Of a DNA stretch of 34,819 nucleotides, positions 9,944 through 19,289 are shown in pieces (the first letter of the stretch is position 1; each line of letters opens with the position of its first letter). Source of the DNA: Pseudomonadota bacterium (GTDB taxonomy: Bacteria; Pseudomonadota; Gammaproteobacteria; Pseudomonadales; Moraxellaceae). Under the pieces are notes generated by a model. The model had not been told where the DNA came from. It was given only the letters and a program-made list of their open reading frames with translations, and made no database searches. Where the stretch lies: assembly GCA_021833365.1 (NCBI GenBank), contig JAKBFV010000022.1, positions 1-34,819 of the forward strand. The letters are read 5' to 3'. The translations under genes and the position numbers were made by a program.

Positions 9944-10708
9944 TCAACCTGAGATCTCTGCATAGAGTGCGCTATATTCCTCGGTCAACTTATGGCGCGG
10001 CGCCAGATGTACCAGCGGCAGAGCCTGCTCATGCGATTCGCGCATGATGACCGAAGAGGACAAGGTGCTGCGCAGGACGGGCTGCCCTTCACCGCGCAGT
10101 TCCTCGACCAGTCGCTGCGGCAAACTCGCACGCGGCTGGAACTGATTGACGACGATGCCCTCGACCCGCAGATCGGGATTGTGGTCGCGTTGCGTCTCAG
10201 CGATATTGTCGAGCAGGCTATACAGGGCGCGCCGTGAAAAGGCATCGCAATCGAAAGGAATGAGACAGGCCTGCGCTGCGATCAGCGCCGACAAGGTATA
10301 GAAATTGAAAGCGGGGGGCGTATCGATATAGACCTCGTCATAGTCGGCCTGCAAAACCTTCAGTGCCGCCGCCAGCTTGTAGATCTTGTGTTTGGACTCG
10401 AGCAGCTGCTCGATTTCCATCAGCTCCGGATTGGAGGGAATCAGCGCTAGGCGTTCAAACCGTGTCGCATGCACAAAGTCCGACAGCGGCTTTTCCTTGA
10501 GCTTGAATGACAAGGTCTGGGCAAAGAATTGCCCGATATTCGGCGTCACCTCATCGTGGCGCCCGAGCAGATACTGACTGGCGTTGCACTGCGCATCGAG
10601 ATCGACGACCAGCACCCGCCGACCGCGCTCAGCCGCAAGAGCGGCGAGATTGACGGTGATGCTCGACTTGCCGACACCGCCTTTCTGATTGAAGATGACA
10701 CGCCGCAT
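9944..10708 (-). CDS. ParA/MinD-family ATPase (orphan)
   Basis: The 254-residue product is a deviant Walker-A ATPase with QKGGVGKSS at residues 8-16 and the Walker A' segment VVDLDAQCNAS near 35-45. A Walker B-like YIDTPP follows around 110-115. ParA proteins form ATP-dependent gradients or dimers on DNA and position plasmids, chromosomes or polar protein clusters. There is no ParB gene or parS-like repeat beside it, so a segregation role is not supported by context. It is 78 bp downstream of a cyclic-di-GMP signalling gene in the same orientation and may be co-transcribed with it. A role in positioning a signalling or motility complex is possible but is inference. Confidence 0.88.
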   Translation of the reverse strand: MRRVIFNQKGGVGKSSITVNLAALAAERGRRVLVVDLDAQCNASQYLLGRHDEVTPNIGQFFAQTLSFKLKEKPLSDFVHATRFERLALIPSNPELMEIEQLLESKHKIYKLAAALKVLQADYDEVYIDTPPAFNFYTLSALIAAQACLIPFDCDAFSRRALYSLLDNIAETQRDHNPDLRVEGIVVNQFQPRASLPQRLVEELRGEGQPVLRSTLSSSVIMRESHEQALPLVHLAPRHKLTEEYSALYAEISG

Positions 10709-10785
10709 AGCCTTATCCTCGTGACGTCCGGGTCTAGCGTCGATTCTAGCCAGTGGCGTGCGGCGGCGCTAGCCAAGCCTGAGGT

Positions 10786-12948
10786 TTAATGGACACGATC
10801 GGCATTGCGGCGCAAGAACTCGAGCATCGCCTCAGCTGGCAACGGACGACTGAACCAGTAGCCCTGCAGGACATCGCAGCCCTGAGCATGCAAGAACTCA
10901 AAGACGCCCTGCGTCTCGACTCCCTCAGCGATGACGCGCAGGGACAAGCTATGTGCCAGGGCGATCAGTCCGCGCGTGATGGCAGCGTCTTTGTCATTGC
11001 TTTCGAGGTCAGCGATAAAGGCGCGGTCGATCTTGAGAACCTGGACGGGTAGCTGGCTGAGGTAGGCCATGGAGGAATAGCCGGTACCAAAGTCATCGAT
11101 GGACAGACGCACACCGATGTCGCGGATCTGTCGCAGAATACGGACGGCCGCATCGGGATCCTCGACCAGCATCGACTCGGTGATCTCCAGCTCCAGACAA
11201 GTCGCCGGCAAACCTTCCTGCGCCAGGATATGCGCCAGCCTTTCGACAAAATCTGGCTCCTTGAGCTGCCGCACCGACAGATTGACCGAGATCGTCTGGG
11301 TCATCGCGCACAGGCCCTGGGTCTGCCAGCGCAGCATCTGGCGGCAGGCCTCACGCAAGACCCAGTCGCCGATCTCGACGATCATGCCGGTGTCTTCAGC
11401 GAGGGGGATGAAACGCAGCGGCGATACCGCCTCCATATCGCGCGGACTCCAACGCAACAAGGCCTCAAAACCGCAGATCTTGTCATGCCTGAGATCGTAC
11501 TGTGGCTGATAGACCAAAAACAGCTCGTGCTGTTCCATGGCGCGCCGCAGACGTGCCTCGAGTTTGACGGTCTCGGAGATCTCCGATTCGATCTGAGCAC
11601 AAAAATACTGAAAATTATTACGCCCCATCTCCTTGGCGCGATACATGGCCATGTCGGCACAACGCAGGAGATCATAGGCATCGGTGCGCCGCTCCGGATA
11701 GAGCACGATACCGATGCTGGCGCCGGCATGGACTTCATGCTCACCCAGATGAAATGCTTGTGACATCGCTGCAATGACCTTGCCGGCGACGATGGCTGAA
11801 GCCTGACGGGCATCGCCAGCTTCAAGAAGAATGGTGAACTCATCGCCACCGATACGTGCGACGAAATCGGTATCGCGCACACAGTCACGCAGACGATCGG
11901 CGATCATCTGCAGCAGGCGATCACCCTGATCATGCCCAAAGCTGTCATTGACTGCTTTGAAACGATCGATGTCGAGAAACAGGAGGGCGAGTTGATGACC
12001 GCTGGCTTCGGCAGCGAGCAGGGTCTGCACCAGGGTTTTGGAGAGCAGATTGCGATTGGCCAAACCGGTCAGGGCGTCGAACTGCGCCATGTGCAGCAAC
12101 TGCTTCTCGGCCTCACGGCGATCACTGATGTCACGAAAAACCAGAACAATGCCGGAAAAGCGCGCCAGTTCCCCTCGCCCCGACATCATCGGTGTCGCGG
12201 TGATCTCGAGGGGAAAGATCCGCCCCGAGGCCTGGGCATGGTAGTGGTTACGATCGTGATACGACTTACCCTGACTGCAATAAGCGTACAGGGGGGACTC
12301 CAGCCAGCAAAAATTGCTGTCACCCTCCCCCCCAGCCAACAGCAGCTGATCGATGTGCCGTTTCAGGATCCCGCCGCCAGCATGGCCAAGGGCAGCCTCG
12401 GCGGCAGGATTGGCAAAGATGACATACCCGTCGACATCGAGCCCGAGTATGCCTTCGCCGACCGAGCGCAGCAGGAGATCATTGCGATCGCGCAGTTCCT
12501 GGACCTCGATGAGGCTCTGCCGGATGACGGCGAGGCTATCCCGCAGTTGTCGATTTTTGGCATCGAGTTGCAGAAAAACCTGAACCTTGCGCCGCAGAAT
12601 TTCCGGCTCGATGGGTTTGCTCAGGTAGTCGACGGCACCGGCCGCATAGCCACGGCTGACATAACGCGGTTCGCTATTGAGGGCGGTGACGAAGATGATC
12701 GGGATGTTCTGCGTCTTGCGCGACTTGCGCATCAGCTCGGCGACAGCAAAGCCATCCATGTCGGGCATCTGCACGTCCAGCAACACCACAGCGATGTCGT
12801 GTTTGAGCATGAGCGCCAGGGCCGCGTGACCGGAATCGGCCATGAGCAGCTGCGCATCGAAGTCTTCGAGCAGTGCCTCATAGGACAAGAGGTTGGCCTG
12901 CTGATCATCGACGATCAGGATGCACTGTTTTTCTTTATTGTTGTTCAC
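10786..12948 (-). CDS. Response regulator with PAS, GGDEF and EAL domains
   Basis: The roughly 720-residue cytosolic signalling protein has four domains. REC is at about 8-125, with phospho-acceptor Asp58 in VVLLDVQMPDMDG. PAS is at about 165-285. GGDEF is at about 300-460, with an intact RIGGDEF and an inhibitory RDTD site five residues before it. EAL is at about 475-715, with EALLRW, NLSVRQL, ELEITESML, DDFGTGYSS, KIDRAF and EGVETQG. All catalytic residues for both making and degrading cyclic-di-GMP appear present. The GTG at 12948 is preferred because REC then starts at a normal distance and a GAG site lies upstream. An open frame to 13014 exists but would overlap the upstream gene. No cognate histidine kinase is adjacent. 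The upstream membrane-protein gene stops 7 nt before this start. Confidence 0.93.
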   Translation of the reverse strand: MNNNKEKQCILIVDDQQANLLSYEALLEDFDAQLLMADSGHAALALMLKHDIAVVLLDVQMPDMDGFAVAELMRKSRKTQNIPIIFVTALNSEPRYVSRGYAAGAVDYLSKPIEPEILRRKVQVFLQLDAKNRQLRDSLAVIRQSLIEVQELRDRNDLLLRSVGEGILGLDVDGYVIFANPAAEAALGHAGGGILKRHIDQLLLAGGEGDSNFCWLESPLYAYCSQGKSYHDRNHYHAQASGRIFPLEITATPMMSGRGELARFSGIVLVFRDISDRREAEKQLLHMAQFDALTGLANRNLLSKTLVQTLLAAEASGHQLALLFLDIDRFKAVNDSFGHDQGDRLLQMIADRLRDCVRDTDFVARIGGDEFTILLEAGDARQASAIVAGKVIAAMSQAFHLGEHEVHAGASIGIVLYPERRTDAYDLLRCADMAMYRAKEMGRNNFQYFCAQIESEISETVKLEARLRRAMEQHELFLVYQPQYDLRHDKICGFEALLRWSPRDMEAVSPLRFIPLAEDTGMIVEIGDWVLREACRQMLRWQTQGLCAMTQTISVNLSVRQLKEPDFVERLAHILAQEGLPATCLELEITESMLVEDPDAAVRILRQIRDIGVRLSIDDFGTGYSSMAYLSQLPVQVLKIDRAFIADLESNDKDAAITRGLIALAHSLSLRVIAEGVETQGVFEFLHAQGCDVLQGYWFSRPLPAEAMLEFLRRNADRVH

Positions 12949-12955
12949 ACCATTC

Positions 12956-14194
12956 TCAAGACCCGTGATCAGGAAAGACGGCGTAGCAGACGAGGATGGC
13001 CAGCACCGCGCCACAGGCCTCCGTCAACAGCCCCAAAGCCAGCGCATAGCCCTCACGACGTATCCCCACGCTCCCCAAATAGACCGTCACCACATAAAAA
13101 ATGGTTTCCGTGCTGCCTTGCACCACCGCTGCGACGCGCCCCGGAAAAGAGTCGACGCCGAGCCGATGCAGGGTCTCGAGCAGCAGAACCCGTGCCCCAC
13201 CACCGCTGAATGGCTTCATCAGTACTACGGGCAAGGCCGGCACAAACGACACCGGAGCACCGAGCGCATGCACGCCCCTCTCCACCCAGGATAGTAGAGA
13301 ATCGAACAATCCGCTGGCGCGAAAGACGGCCAGTGCCACCCACATGCCGATCACATAGGGAATCAATTGCCAGGCGGTTTCGAGACCTTGGCGGGCGCCG
13401 TCAAGAAAGGCTGGATAGACATCGACCTTGCGCCTCTGCGCCGCCAGCAGGATGGCGACGATGAACAGGATCAACAGGGCGTCACCGAAGGTCGCCGCCG
13501 TCTGCCACCAGGTCGCCGCCAACAAATGCTGACGCCAGGCCCAAGCCAGCAGCACAGCCATGACGAACAGTGCGCCAGCCAGGCTGAGCAAGAAAGCATC
13601 CGGGCGTAAGCGCTGGATACTCATGGTCAGGATGATGGCGCTCGTGAAACCGAGCAGACTGGCGCAGGCGATGGGCAGGAAGACCAGCGCTGGATCGCTG
13701 GCACCGGCGGCAGCGCGATAAGCAAAAATGCTCAAAGGCAGAAGGGTCCAGGCGTTGCAATTGAGCATCAGAAACATGATCTGGGCACGGCTGGCACGCT
13801 CGCCATCGCCATTGAGTGTCTGTAGCTCCTGCATGGCGCGCAGTCCCCAGGGGGTTGCCGCATTGTCGAGCCCGAGCATGTTCGCCGCCAGATTCATGCT
13901 GATCGCCGTCAGCGCTGGATGATCTTCCGGGACATCGGGTAGCAGGCGACGCCAAAGCGGCGCGAGAGCGCGCGCCAGCACGCTCATGGCACCGGAACGC
14001 TCAGCGATCTGGAAAAAACCCATCCACAGGCAGAGCATGCCGGTCAGGGTCAGCATCATTTCGACCGCCGCATGCGCCGCCTGCAGCATGGCCGCATTGA
14101 GGTGGGCAAAAATCAGGAGGTCGCCGTGCAGATAGCGCCATAAAGCGCTCACTGCACCCAGCACGAAGATCCCGCCCCAGACACGGCTCAACAT
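12956..14194 (-). CDS. SpmA/SpmB-type nucleoside-recognition (Gate) domain membrane protein
   Basis: The 412-residue polytopic membrane protein has two halves, each resembling the Gate/nucleoside-recognition domain found in Bacillus spore maturation proteins SpmA and SpmB. The first half carries GFFQIAERSGAMSVLARALAP-like sequence and MNLAANMLGLDNAATPWGL, which is the SpmA signature. The second half ends with the SpmB-like GSTETIFYVVTVYLGSVG. Fused forms are common in non-sporulating proteobacteria, where the function is not established. I use the ATG at 14194 because GAGGG lies 9 nt upstream. The ATG at 14203 directly abuts that GAGGG. It appears to head the operon with the cyclic-di-GMP gene. 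Confidence 0.85.
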   Translation of the reverse strand: MLSRVWGGIFVLGAVSALWRYLHGDLLIFAHLNAAMLQAAHAAVEMMLTLTGMLCLWMGFFQIAERSGAMSVLARALAPLWRRLLPDVPEDHPALTAISMNLAANMLGLDNAATPWGLRAMQELQTLNGDGERASRAQIMFLMLNCNAWTLLPLSIFAYRAAAGASDPALVFLPIACASLLGFTSAIILTMSIQRLRPDAFLLSLAGALFVMAVLLAWAWRQHLLAATWWQTAATFGDALLILFIVAILLAAQRRKVDVYPAFLDGARQGLETAWQLIPYVIGMWVALAVFRASGLFDSLLSWVERGVHALGAPVSFVPALPVVLMKPFSGGGARVLLLETLHRLGVDSFPGRVAAVVQGSTETIFYVVTVYLGSVGIRREGYALALGLLTEACGAVLAILVCYAVFPDHGS

Positions 14195-14298
14195 AGCGTT
14201 CATCCCTCATGTCTCATGTCGCCAGGGAGCATAACGCTTCCGCGACAGACGGAGTACAATTCAGCTAAAATGGGATACTCGATGACACAGGCAGGCGC

Positions 14299-15684
14299 AT
14301 GGTGACCTCTCCGGCAGACGACCTTCAACGCATCAAGACCGGCGCCATGGAAAGACGCTTTTCCCTGATCAAGGCTGGCGTCATCGCCAGTTCCCGTCTC
14401 GCCCTGGCATCGGCAGGCAGCCTTTTTTCCCAACCCGCCGAACGCGATGAACGCCGGCGCGCCGCCTTGCGCCGCCAAAGCGAATACTTCGTCGACGAAG
14501 TCGGCAAGCTGAAAGGCAGCGTCGTCAAGATCGGTCAGATGATGGCCCTCTATGGCGAGCATCTGCTGCCCGCCGAGGTAACCCAGGCCCTGCATCGCCT
14601 GCACGACTCCACCGCCACACTCGCCTGGTCAGCCATGGATCAGGTCTTGCGCCACGAGCTCAAGGACGCTTATGACGAACTCGTGATCGATCCGCACCCC
14701 TTGGGGGCAGCCTCCCTCGGTCAAGTACACCGCGCGCGGCGGCGCCGCGATGGGCAGGAGCTCTGCCTGAAGATTCAGTACCCTGGCGTCGCTGCAGCGA
14801 TCGACAGCGATCTCGACTTGGTCACTCGCCTGATGCGCTTGTCGCAGCTCATCCCGCAAACGCGCGAGTTCGATGAATGGCTGCAGGAAGTGCGCGCGAT
14901 GATGCACCGCGAGGTCAACTACCCGCTCGAACGCGAGACGACCCGACGCTTTCATGATCTGCTGGCACAGGATGCGCGTTATGCCGTGCCGCAGGTCTTC
15001 CCCGAATACTGCAGTGAGCACATCCTCTGCACCAGCTATGAACCCGGACTCAGCGTCAATGATCCACGCGTCGCTGCCTTGTCGCAGGAACGCCGCAACC
15101 GCCTCGGTATGGCCGCTCTCGAACTGTGTGCGCAAGAGGTGTTCACCTGGGGCGAGATGCAGACCGACCCCAACTTCGGCAACTATCTCATCCGCATCGC
15201 CGACAGCGATGACCATGACCGCATCGTCTGCCTCGACTTTGGCGCTGTGCGCGACTTTCCCGAGCCCTTGATCCACCTGGCGCGCGCCCTGACCGCCGCG
15301 GCTTTTGACCGCAATCTGCCGGCGATGCTGCAGGCCATGCAAGGCTTCAGTTTCTTCGACCAGCTCTCACAAGCGACCCGCGAGCGGCTCGCCGCTCTGC
15401 TGTTTCTCGCCATCGAGCCTTTCGCCGATCCAGCCAGCATCGATGCGCGCTATCTCGATGAAAACGGCGACTACTGCTGGGCGCGCAGCGAACTGCATAG
15501 CCGCGCCATGGGCGCCGCAGCGCGCACGGCGACTCACTTCGAGTTCACCGCTCCGCCCAAGGAGCTGATGTTCGTCAGCAGAAAGCTCATGGGCGCCTAC
15601 ACCTTCATGACCGTCCTCGATGCCCGCACCCAGGCCCGTGCGATGCTCGGGCACTACCTCGGGCAATTCCGCGCCAGCCGGTGA
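14299..15684 (+). CDS. ABC1/UbiB (AarF)-family atypical kinase
   Basis: The 461-residue product has the hallmarks of the ABC1/ADCK/UbiB family. KIGQ at residues 77-80 is the KxGQ motif that closes the active site. The alanine-rich loop is PLGAASLGQVHRA, the ATP-site lysine is in LKIQYPG, and DPNFGNYLI and LDFGAVR are the catalytic-loop and DFG equivalents. Family members are ATPases linked to ubiquinone synthesis or lipid handling. The protein lacks the long C-terminal membrane helices of UbiB itself, so it is probably a paralogue rather than the ubiquinone gene. It is divergent from the SpmAB-like gene and convergent with uvrB, with 23 bp between stop codons. Confidence 0.88.
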   Translation: MVTSPADDLQRIKTGAMERRFSLIKAGVIASSRLALASAGSLFSQPAERDERRRAALRRQSEYFVDEVGKLKGSVVKIGQMMALYGEHLLPAEVTQALHRLHDSTATLAWSAMDQVLRHELKDAYDELVIDPHPLGAASLGQVHRARRRRDGQELCLKIQYPGVAAAIDSDLDLVTRLMRLSQLIPQTREFDEWLQEVRAMMHREVNYPLERETTRRFHDLLAQDARYAVPQVFPEYCSEHILCTSYEPGLSVNDPRVAALSQERRNRLGMAALELCAQEVFTWGEMQTDPNFGNYLIRIADSDDHDRIVCLDFGAVRDFPEPLIHLARALTAAAFDRNLPAMLQAMQGFSFFDQLSQATRERLAALLFLAIEPFADPASIDARYLDENGDYCWARSELHSRAMGAAARTATHFEFTAPPKELMFVSRKLMGAYTFMTVLDARTQARAMLGHYLGQFRASR

Positions 15685-15702
15685 GCTCAAGGAAAATAGC
15701 GT

Positions 15703-15726
15703 GCGCCTCAGCTGAGACTGAGGCGC
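15703..15726. terminator. Inverted repeat across the uvrB stop codon
   Basis: A perfect 9-bp palindrome (GCGCCTCAG, 6-nt loop, CTGAGGCGC) spans the last codons and stop of uvrB and lies just past the convergent ABC1-kinase gene. On the minus strand it is followed by a T-rich patch (ATTTTCCTT). It could end uvrB transcription and perhaps also block read-through from the other side. Confidence 0.6.
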
Positions 15727-17705
15727 CGCAGTTGCAGCAAAGCGTCACGCAAGCGCGCAGCCGCCTCGAACTCGAGATTTTTTGCCTTCTCATGCATATC
15801 GCGCTCGAGCTCCTGAATTTTCGCCTGCACGTCGGCGAGCTGATGCAAGTCCTCCAGATTGACGACATCACTTCGCCGCGCCGACCGTGTGCTGCCGCGA
15901 CCAGGAACAGGCGCAGCGTCGAGAATATCGATGATGGCGCGCTCGACACCGCGCGGCGTGATGCCATGCTGGCGGTTGTGTTCGACCTGTAGCAAGCGAC
16001 GTCTCTGTGTCTCCTCGATGGCACGCTGCATGGAGGCGGTCTGCCGATCAGCATAGAGGATGGCCTTGCCATGCAGATGACGCGCGGCACGACCTATGGT
16101 CTGGATCAAAGAGCGGTCGGATCGCAAGAATCCCTCTTTATCGGCGTCCAAAATGGCTACCAGCGATACCTCCGGCATGTCCAGGCCCTCACGCAACAGA
16201 TTGATGCCGACCAGGACATCAAAAACCCCCAAGCGCAGATCACGAATGATCTCGACTCTCTCCACCGTATCGATGTCCGAGTGCAGATAGCGCACCTTCA
16301 CGCCATGCTCGTGCAGATACTCGGTGAGATCCTCAGCCAGACGCTTGGTCAAGGTAGTGACCAGAACACGCTCATCGGCAGCGGTGCGCCGGCCTATCTC
16401 GGAGAGCAGATCATCGACTTGATGCTGTGCTGAGCGAATTTCGACTTCCGGATCGACCAGCCCGGTGGGGCGCACGACCTGCTCGACTACCTGCGCACTG
16501 TGCTCGATCTCGTAAGGCCCCGGGGTCGCCGAAACAAAAATGCACTGTGGCGCGATTCTCTCCCACTCAGCAAAACGCATGGGGCGGTTATCCAGGGCGG
16601 AAGGCAGGCGAAAGCCATAATTGACGAGATTTTCCTTGCGCGAACGGTCGCCTTTGTACATGGCGCCGATCTGCGGCACGGTGACATGCGACTCATCGAT
16701 GAACAGGAGGGCATCAGCCGGCACATAATCAAAAAGCGTCGGCGGCGCCTCGCCCGCCTGCCGTCCCGATAAGAAGCGCGAGTAGTTCTCGATGCCGGAA
16801 CAATAGCCAAGCTGCTGCAACATCTCGATATCAAAACGGGTACGCTGTTCCAGCCGTTGCGCCTCCACCCAACGCTCCGCCTGTGTCAAAGACGCCAGTC
16901 GTTCGCGCAGCTCCTCCTGGATCAGGGGAATGGCGGCGTGGATACGTTCCGCTGGCGTCACATAGTGATTCTGGGGATAGATCGTGGCACGCGTTGTCAT
17001 CTGCACGAGCTGCCCGGTCAAAGGATCGAACCAGCGCAGAGCCTCAACCTCATCATCGAACAACTCGATGCGCAGAGCGTCTTTTTCGGACTCGGCGGGG
17101 AAAACGTCGATGACGTCGCCACGCACACGATAGCTGCCGCGCACCAGATCGACATCATTGCGCGTGTACTGCATCTCCGTCAGTCTCTTCAGGATGGCGC
17201 GCTGATCGATACGATCACCGCACGCCACATGCAGCAACATCTTCAAATACGCTTCAGGATCACCGAGACCATAGATCGCCGACACCGTCGCGACGATGAT
17301 GGCATCGCGGCGCTCGAGCAGGGCTTTGGTCGCCGACAGGCGCATCTGCTCGATGTGAGCATTGATCGAAGCGTCTTTTTCGATATAGGTGTCGGAAGCC
17401 GGCACATAGGCTTCAGGCTGATAATAGTCGTAGTAAGAGACGAAGTATTCGACGGCATTGTCTGGAAAAAAACTCTTGAATTCGCCATAGAGCTGCGCCG
17501 CCAAGGTCTTGTTATGCGCCATGATCAAGGTCGGCCTTTGCGCCTGGGCGATGACCTGGGCCATGGTGAAGGTCTTGCCGGAGCCGGTCACGCCGAGCAG
17601 GGTCTGATGCAGCAGACCATCCTCCAGCCCCTGCACAAGAGCGGCGATGGCTTTCGGCTGATCGCCCGCCGGCGCATAGGCCGTTTTCAGCTGATAAACG
17701 CTCAC
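15708..17705 (-). CDS. uvrB: Excinuclease ABC subunit B
   Basis: The roughly 665-residue DNA damage-recognition helicase of nucleotide excision repair works with UvrA and UvrC. Walker A is GVTGSGKT at 38-45. The beta-hairpin region has [13 protein letters not shown], which inserts between strands. The DESHVT helicase motif, [25 protein letters not shown], the HSDIDTVER segment and QTIGRAARH are all present. The C-terminal UVR motif that binds UvrC is at about 625-660. The start is GTG at 17705, preceded by GGAGG. A longer frame to 17759 is unlikely because the sequence before this GTG matches no UvrB. No CTGT-N8-ACAG LexA box is visible upstream. Confidence 0.98.
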   Translation of the reverse strand: MSVYQLKTAYAPAGDQPKAIAALVQGLEDGLLHQTLLGVTGSGKTFTMAQVIAQAQRPTLIMAHNKTLAAQLYGEFKSFFPDNAVEYFVSYYDYYQPEAYVPASDTYIEKDASINAHIEQMRLSATKALLERRDAIIVATVSAIYGLGDPEAYLKMLLHVACGDRIDQRAILKRLTEMQYTRNDVDLVRGSYRVRGDVIDVFPAESEKDALRIELFDDEVEALRWFDPLTGQLVQMTTRATIYPQNHYVTPAERIHAAIPLIQEELRERLASLTQAERWVEAQRLEQRTRFDIEMLQQLGYCSGIENYSRFLSGRQAGEAPPTLFDYVPADALLFIDESHVTVPQIGAMYKGDRSRKENLVNYGFRLPSALDNRPMRFAEWERIAPQCIFVSATPGPYEIEHSAQVVEQVVRPTGLVDPEVEIRSAQHQVDDLLSEIGRRTAADERVLVTTLTKRLAEDLTEYLHEHGVKVRYLHSDIDTVERVEIIRDLRLGVFDVLVGINLLREGLDMPEVSLVAILDADKEGFLRSDRSLIQTIGRAARHLHGKAILYADRQTASMQRAIEETQRRRLLQVEHNRQHGITPRGVERAIIDILDAAPVPGRGSTRSARRSDVVNLEDLHQLADVQAKIQELERDMHEKAKNLEFEAAARLRDALLQLRRLSLS

Positions 17706-17791
17706 GCCACCTCCGCGATACGGTATGTATGTACCCGACAATCCGTTATCATAACGCACTCAGACATCATTCATCCGATGAGGTATGCCCC
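17706..17791. promoter_or_regulatory. Divergent uvrB / aminotransferase promoter region
   Basis: This 86-bp gap separates two GTG starts. A near-palindromic element at 17745-17755 (GTTATCATAAC) offers a TATCAT box on the plus strand and a TATGAT box on the minus strand. Both are plausible -10 elements. GAGG (17780-17783) serves the aminotransferase start. The -35 boxes are poor matches. Confidence 0.45.
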
Positions 17792-18973
17792 GTGGATATT
17801 CAATTGTCGCATCGCGTCCTGGCGATCAAGCCCTCTCCCACCCTGGCGGTCACCAACCGTGCTGCCGAGCTCAAGGCGGCTGGTCGCGACATCATCGGCC
17901 TCGGGGCCGGCGAGCCGGACTTCGATACGCCTGAGCATATCAAACGCGCTGCGATCACCGCGATCGAGAAGGGCTTCACCAAATACACGGCTGTTGACGG
18001 CACCCCGGGTCTGAAAAAAGCGATCATCGCCAAATTCCAGCGCGACCAGGGCCTGCACTATGAGCCCTCGCAGATCCTCGTCTCCTGCGGTGGCAAGCAG
18101 AGCTTCTTCAACCTCAGCCTGGCACTGATCAATGCCGGTGACGAAGTGATCATCCCGGCCCCCTACTGGGTCTCCTATCCCGACATGGTGCTCATCGCCG
18201 AAGGCAAGCCCGTGTGCATCGAGTGTCCGCAAGAGCAGAACTACAAGCTGACCGCGGCCCAGCTCGAAGCGGCGATCACGCCGCGCACTCGCCTCCTCGT
18301 CCTGAACTCGCCCTCCAACCCCACCGGCATGGTCTACACGCGCGAGGAACTTTTAGCCCTGGCCGAAGTACTGCGCCGTCACCCGCAGGTCCTCATCGCC
18401 ACCGATGACATGTACGAGCACATCATCTGGACGCCGGAGAAGTTCGACAACATCGTCACCGTCGCACCTGACCTCTACGACCGCACCATCGTGCTCAATG
18501 GCGTCTCCAAAGCCTACGCCATGACTGGCTGGCGCATCGGCTACGCCGCCGGCCCCAAAGTGTTGATCAATGCCATGAAGAATGTGCAGTCGCAGTCGAC
18601 GTCCAACCCCACCTCGATCTCGCAGGTGGCCGCCGAGGCCGCCCTGAACGGACCGCAGGACGTTCTCCGCCCCATGGTCGATGCCTTCAAGCGCCGCCAC
18701 GACCTGGTCGTCGCCGGACTGAATGCCATTCCCGGCATCCACTGCTCAGCTGCCGATGGCGCTTTTTATGCCTTCGCCAACGTGAGCGCCGCCATGGAGA
18801 AACTCGGCTTCGCCGACGATATCGCCTTCTCCGAACACCTGCTCGAGCGCGTCGGAGTCGCCGTCGTGCCCGGATCAGCCTTCGGCCTCGCGGGCCATAT
18901 GCGTATCTCCTACGCCACTGCCGATACCATCCTGGTCGACGCCTTGCAACGCATCGCACAAGCCCTGGCTTGA
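17792..18973 (+). CDS. aatA: PLP-dependent aspartate aminotransferase (class I)
   Basis: The 393-residue fold-type I aminotransferase transfers the amino group between aspartate and 2-oxoglutarate through pyridoxal phosphate. Visible motifs are IIGLGAGEPDFDTP near the N-terminus, NSPSNPTGMVY at 172-182, and the cofactor lysine Lys240 in NGVSKAYAMTGW. MRISYA holds the C-terminal substrate-carboxylate arginine. Length and sequence fit the type I-beta bacterial enzymes. Some relatives act as prephenate or aromatic aminotransferases, so exact specificity is open. The start is GTG at 17792 with GAGG upstream. An in-frame ATG at 17729 would extend into the uvrB promoter and is not favoured. It is divergent from uvrB. 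Confidence 0.94.
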   Translation: MDIQLSHRVLAIKPSPTLAVTNRAAELKAAGRDIIGLGAGEPDFDTPEHIKRAAITAIEKGFTKYTAVDGTPGLKKAIIAKFQRDQGLHYEPSQILVSCGGKQSFFNLSLALINAGDEVIIPAPYWVSYPDMVLIAEGKPVCIECPQEQNYKLTAAQLEAAITPRTRLLVLNSPSNPTGMVYTREELLALAEVLRRHPQVLIATDDMYEHIIWTPEKFDNIVTVAPDLYDRTIVLNGVSKAYAMTGWRIGYAAGPKVLINAMKNVQSQSTSNPTSISQVAAEAALNGPQDVLRPMVDAFKRRHDLVVAGLNAIPGIHCSAADGAFYAFANVSAAMEKLGFADDIAFSEHLLERVGVAVVPGSAFGLAGHMRISYATADTILVDALQRIAQALA

Positions 18974-18981
18974 GACAGCAG

Positions 18982-19001
18982 CGGGGGCCGCAAGGCCTCC
19001 G
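18982..19001 (+). terminator. Candidate terminator hairpin after aminotransferase gene
   Basis: An 8-bp stem with one G-T pair closes on a GCAA tetraloop (CGGGGGCC / GGCCTCCG), 8 nt past the stop codon. No T-tract follows, so intrinsic termination is uncertain. Confidence 0.45.
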
Positions 19002-19051
19002 CATCCTCCGGCGAGGAGCAGGCAGCAACGGCAAAATTATCGTTAAGAGCC

Positions 19052-19080
19052 TTGACCCCTGCGGAGACTGCCCTTATCAT
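19052..19080 (+). promoter_or_regulatory. Sigma-70 promoter of tRNA-Asn
   Basis: TTGACC (19052-19057) and TATCAT (19075-19080) are separated by 17 bp. The tRNA 5' end lies 19 bp past the -10 box. Spacing and position are those of a strong housekeeping promoter. Confidence 0.8.
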
Positions 19081-19098
19081 TCGCGTCCGCTACGACAT

Positions 19099-19174
19099 TC
19101 CCCGATAGCTCAGTCGGTAGAGCAAATGACTGTTAATCATTGGGTCGCTGGTTCGAGTCCAGCTCGGGGAGCCA
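19099..19174 (+). tRNA. tRNA-Asn (anticodon GTT)
   Basis: This 76-nt cloverleaf begins TCCCCGA and ends TCGGGGA-G-CCA, so the 3' CCA is encoded. The D-loop reads AGCTCAGTCGGTAGAGC, the anticodon loop CTGTTAA carries GTT (Asn), and the T-loop reads GGTTCGAGTCC. The acceptor stem pairs fully. Confidence 0.97.
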
Positions 19175-19270
19175 TTTCAGCGCACAGCCGCCAGCACCGC
19201 AGCTTTCACTCCAGTCTTTGTTCCAGAACCACAAGTGCCTGGGCGGATGCTTACCGTCTACCAGAAGCCC

Positions 19271-19289
19271 ATCATCGGCATTCGATGAT
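19271..19289 (-). terminator. Hairpin at the end of the HigA-type gene
   Basis: A perfect 7-bp inverted repeat (ATCATCG, loop GCATT, CGATGAT) touches the stop codon of the antitoxin-like gene. It has no run of T on the minus strand. It could be a weak terminator or an RNA-stability element. Confidence 0.35.

Noticed and set aside
11932-13209. 425-codon plus-strand frame opposite the GGDEF-EAL gene
   Set aside because: It lies antisense to intact REC, PAS and GGDEF domains, and its composition is repetitive with no motif.
16857-18014. 385-codon plus-strand frame opposite uvrB
   Set aside because: It is antisense to conserved uvrB and then runs into the aminotransferase gene in the wrong frame.
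19099-19174. tRNA-Asn as an active integration (att) site
   Set aside because: I found no second copy of the tRNA 3' end and no integrase gene in the window.
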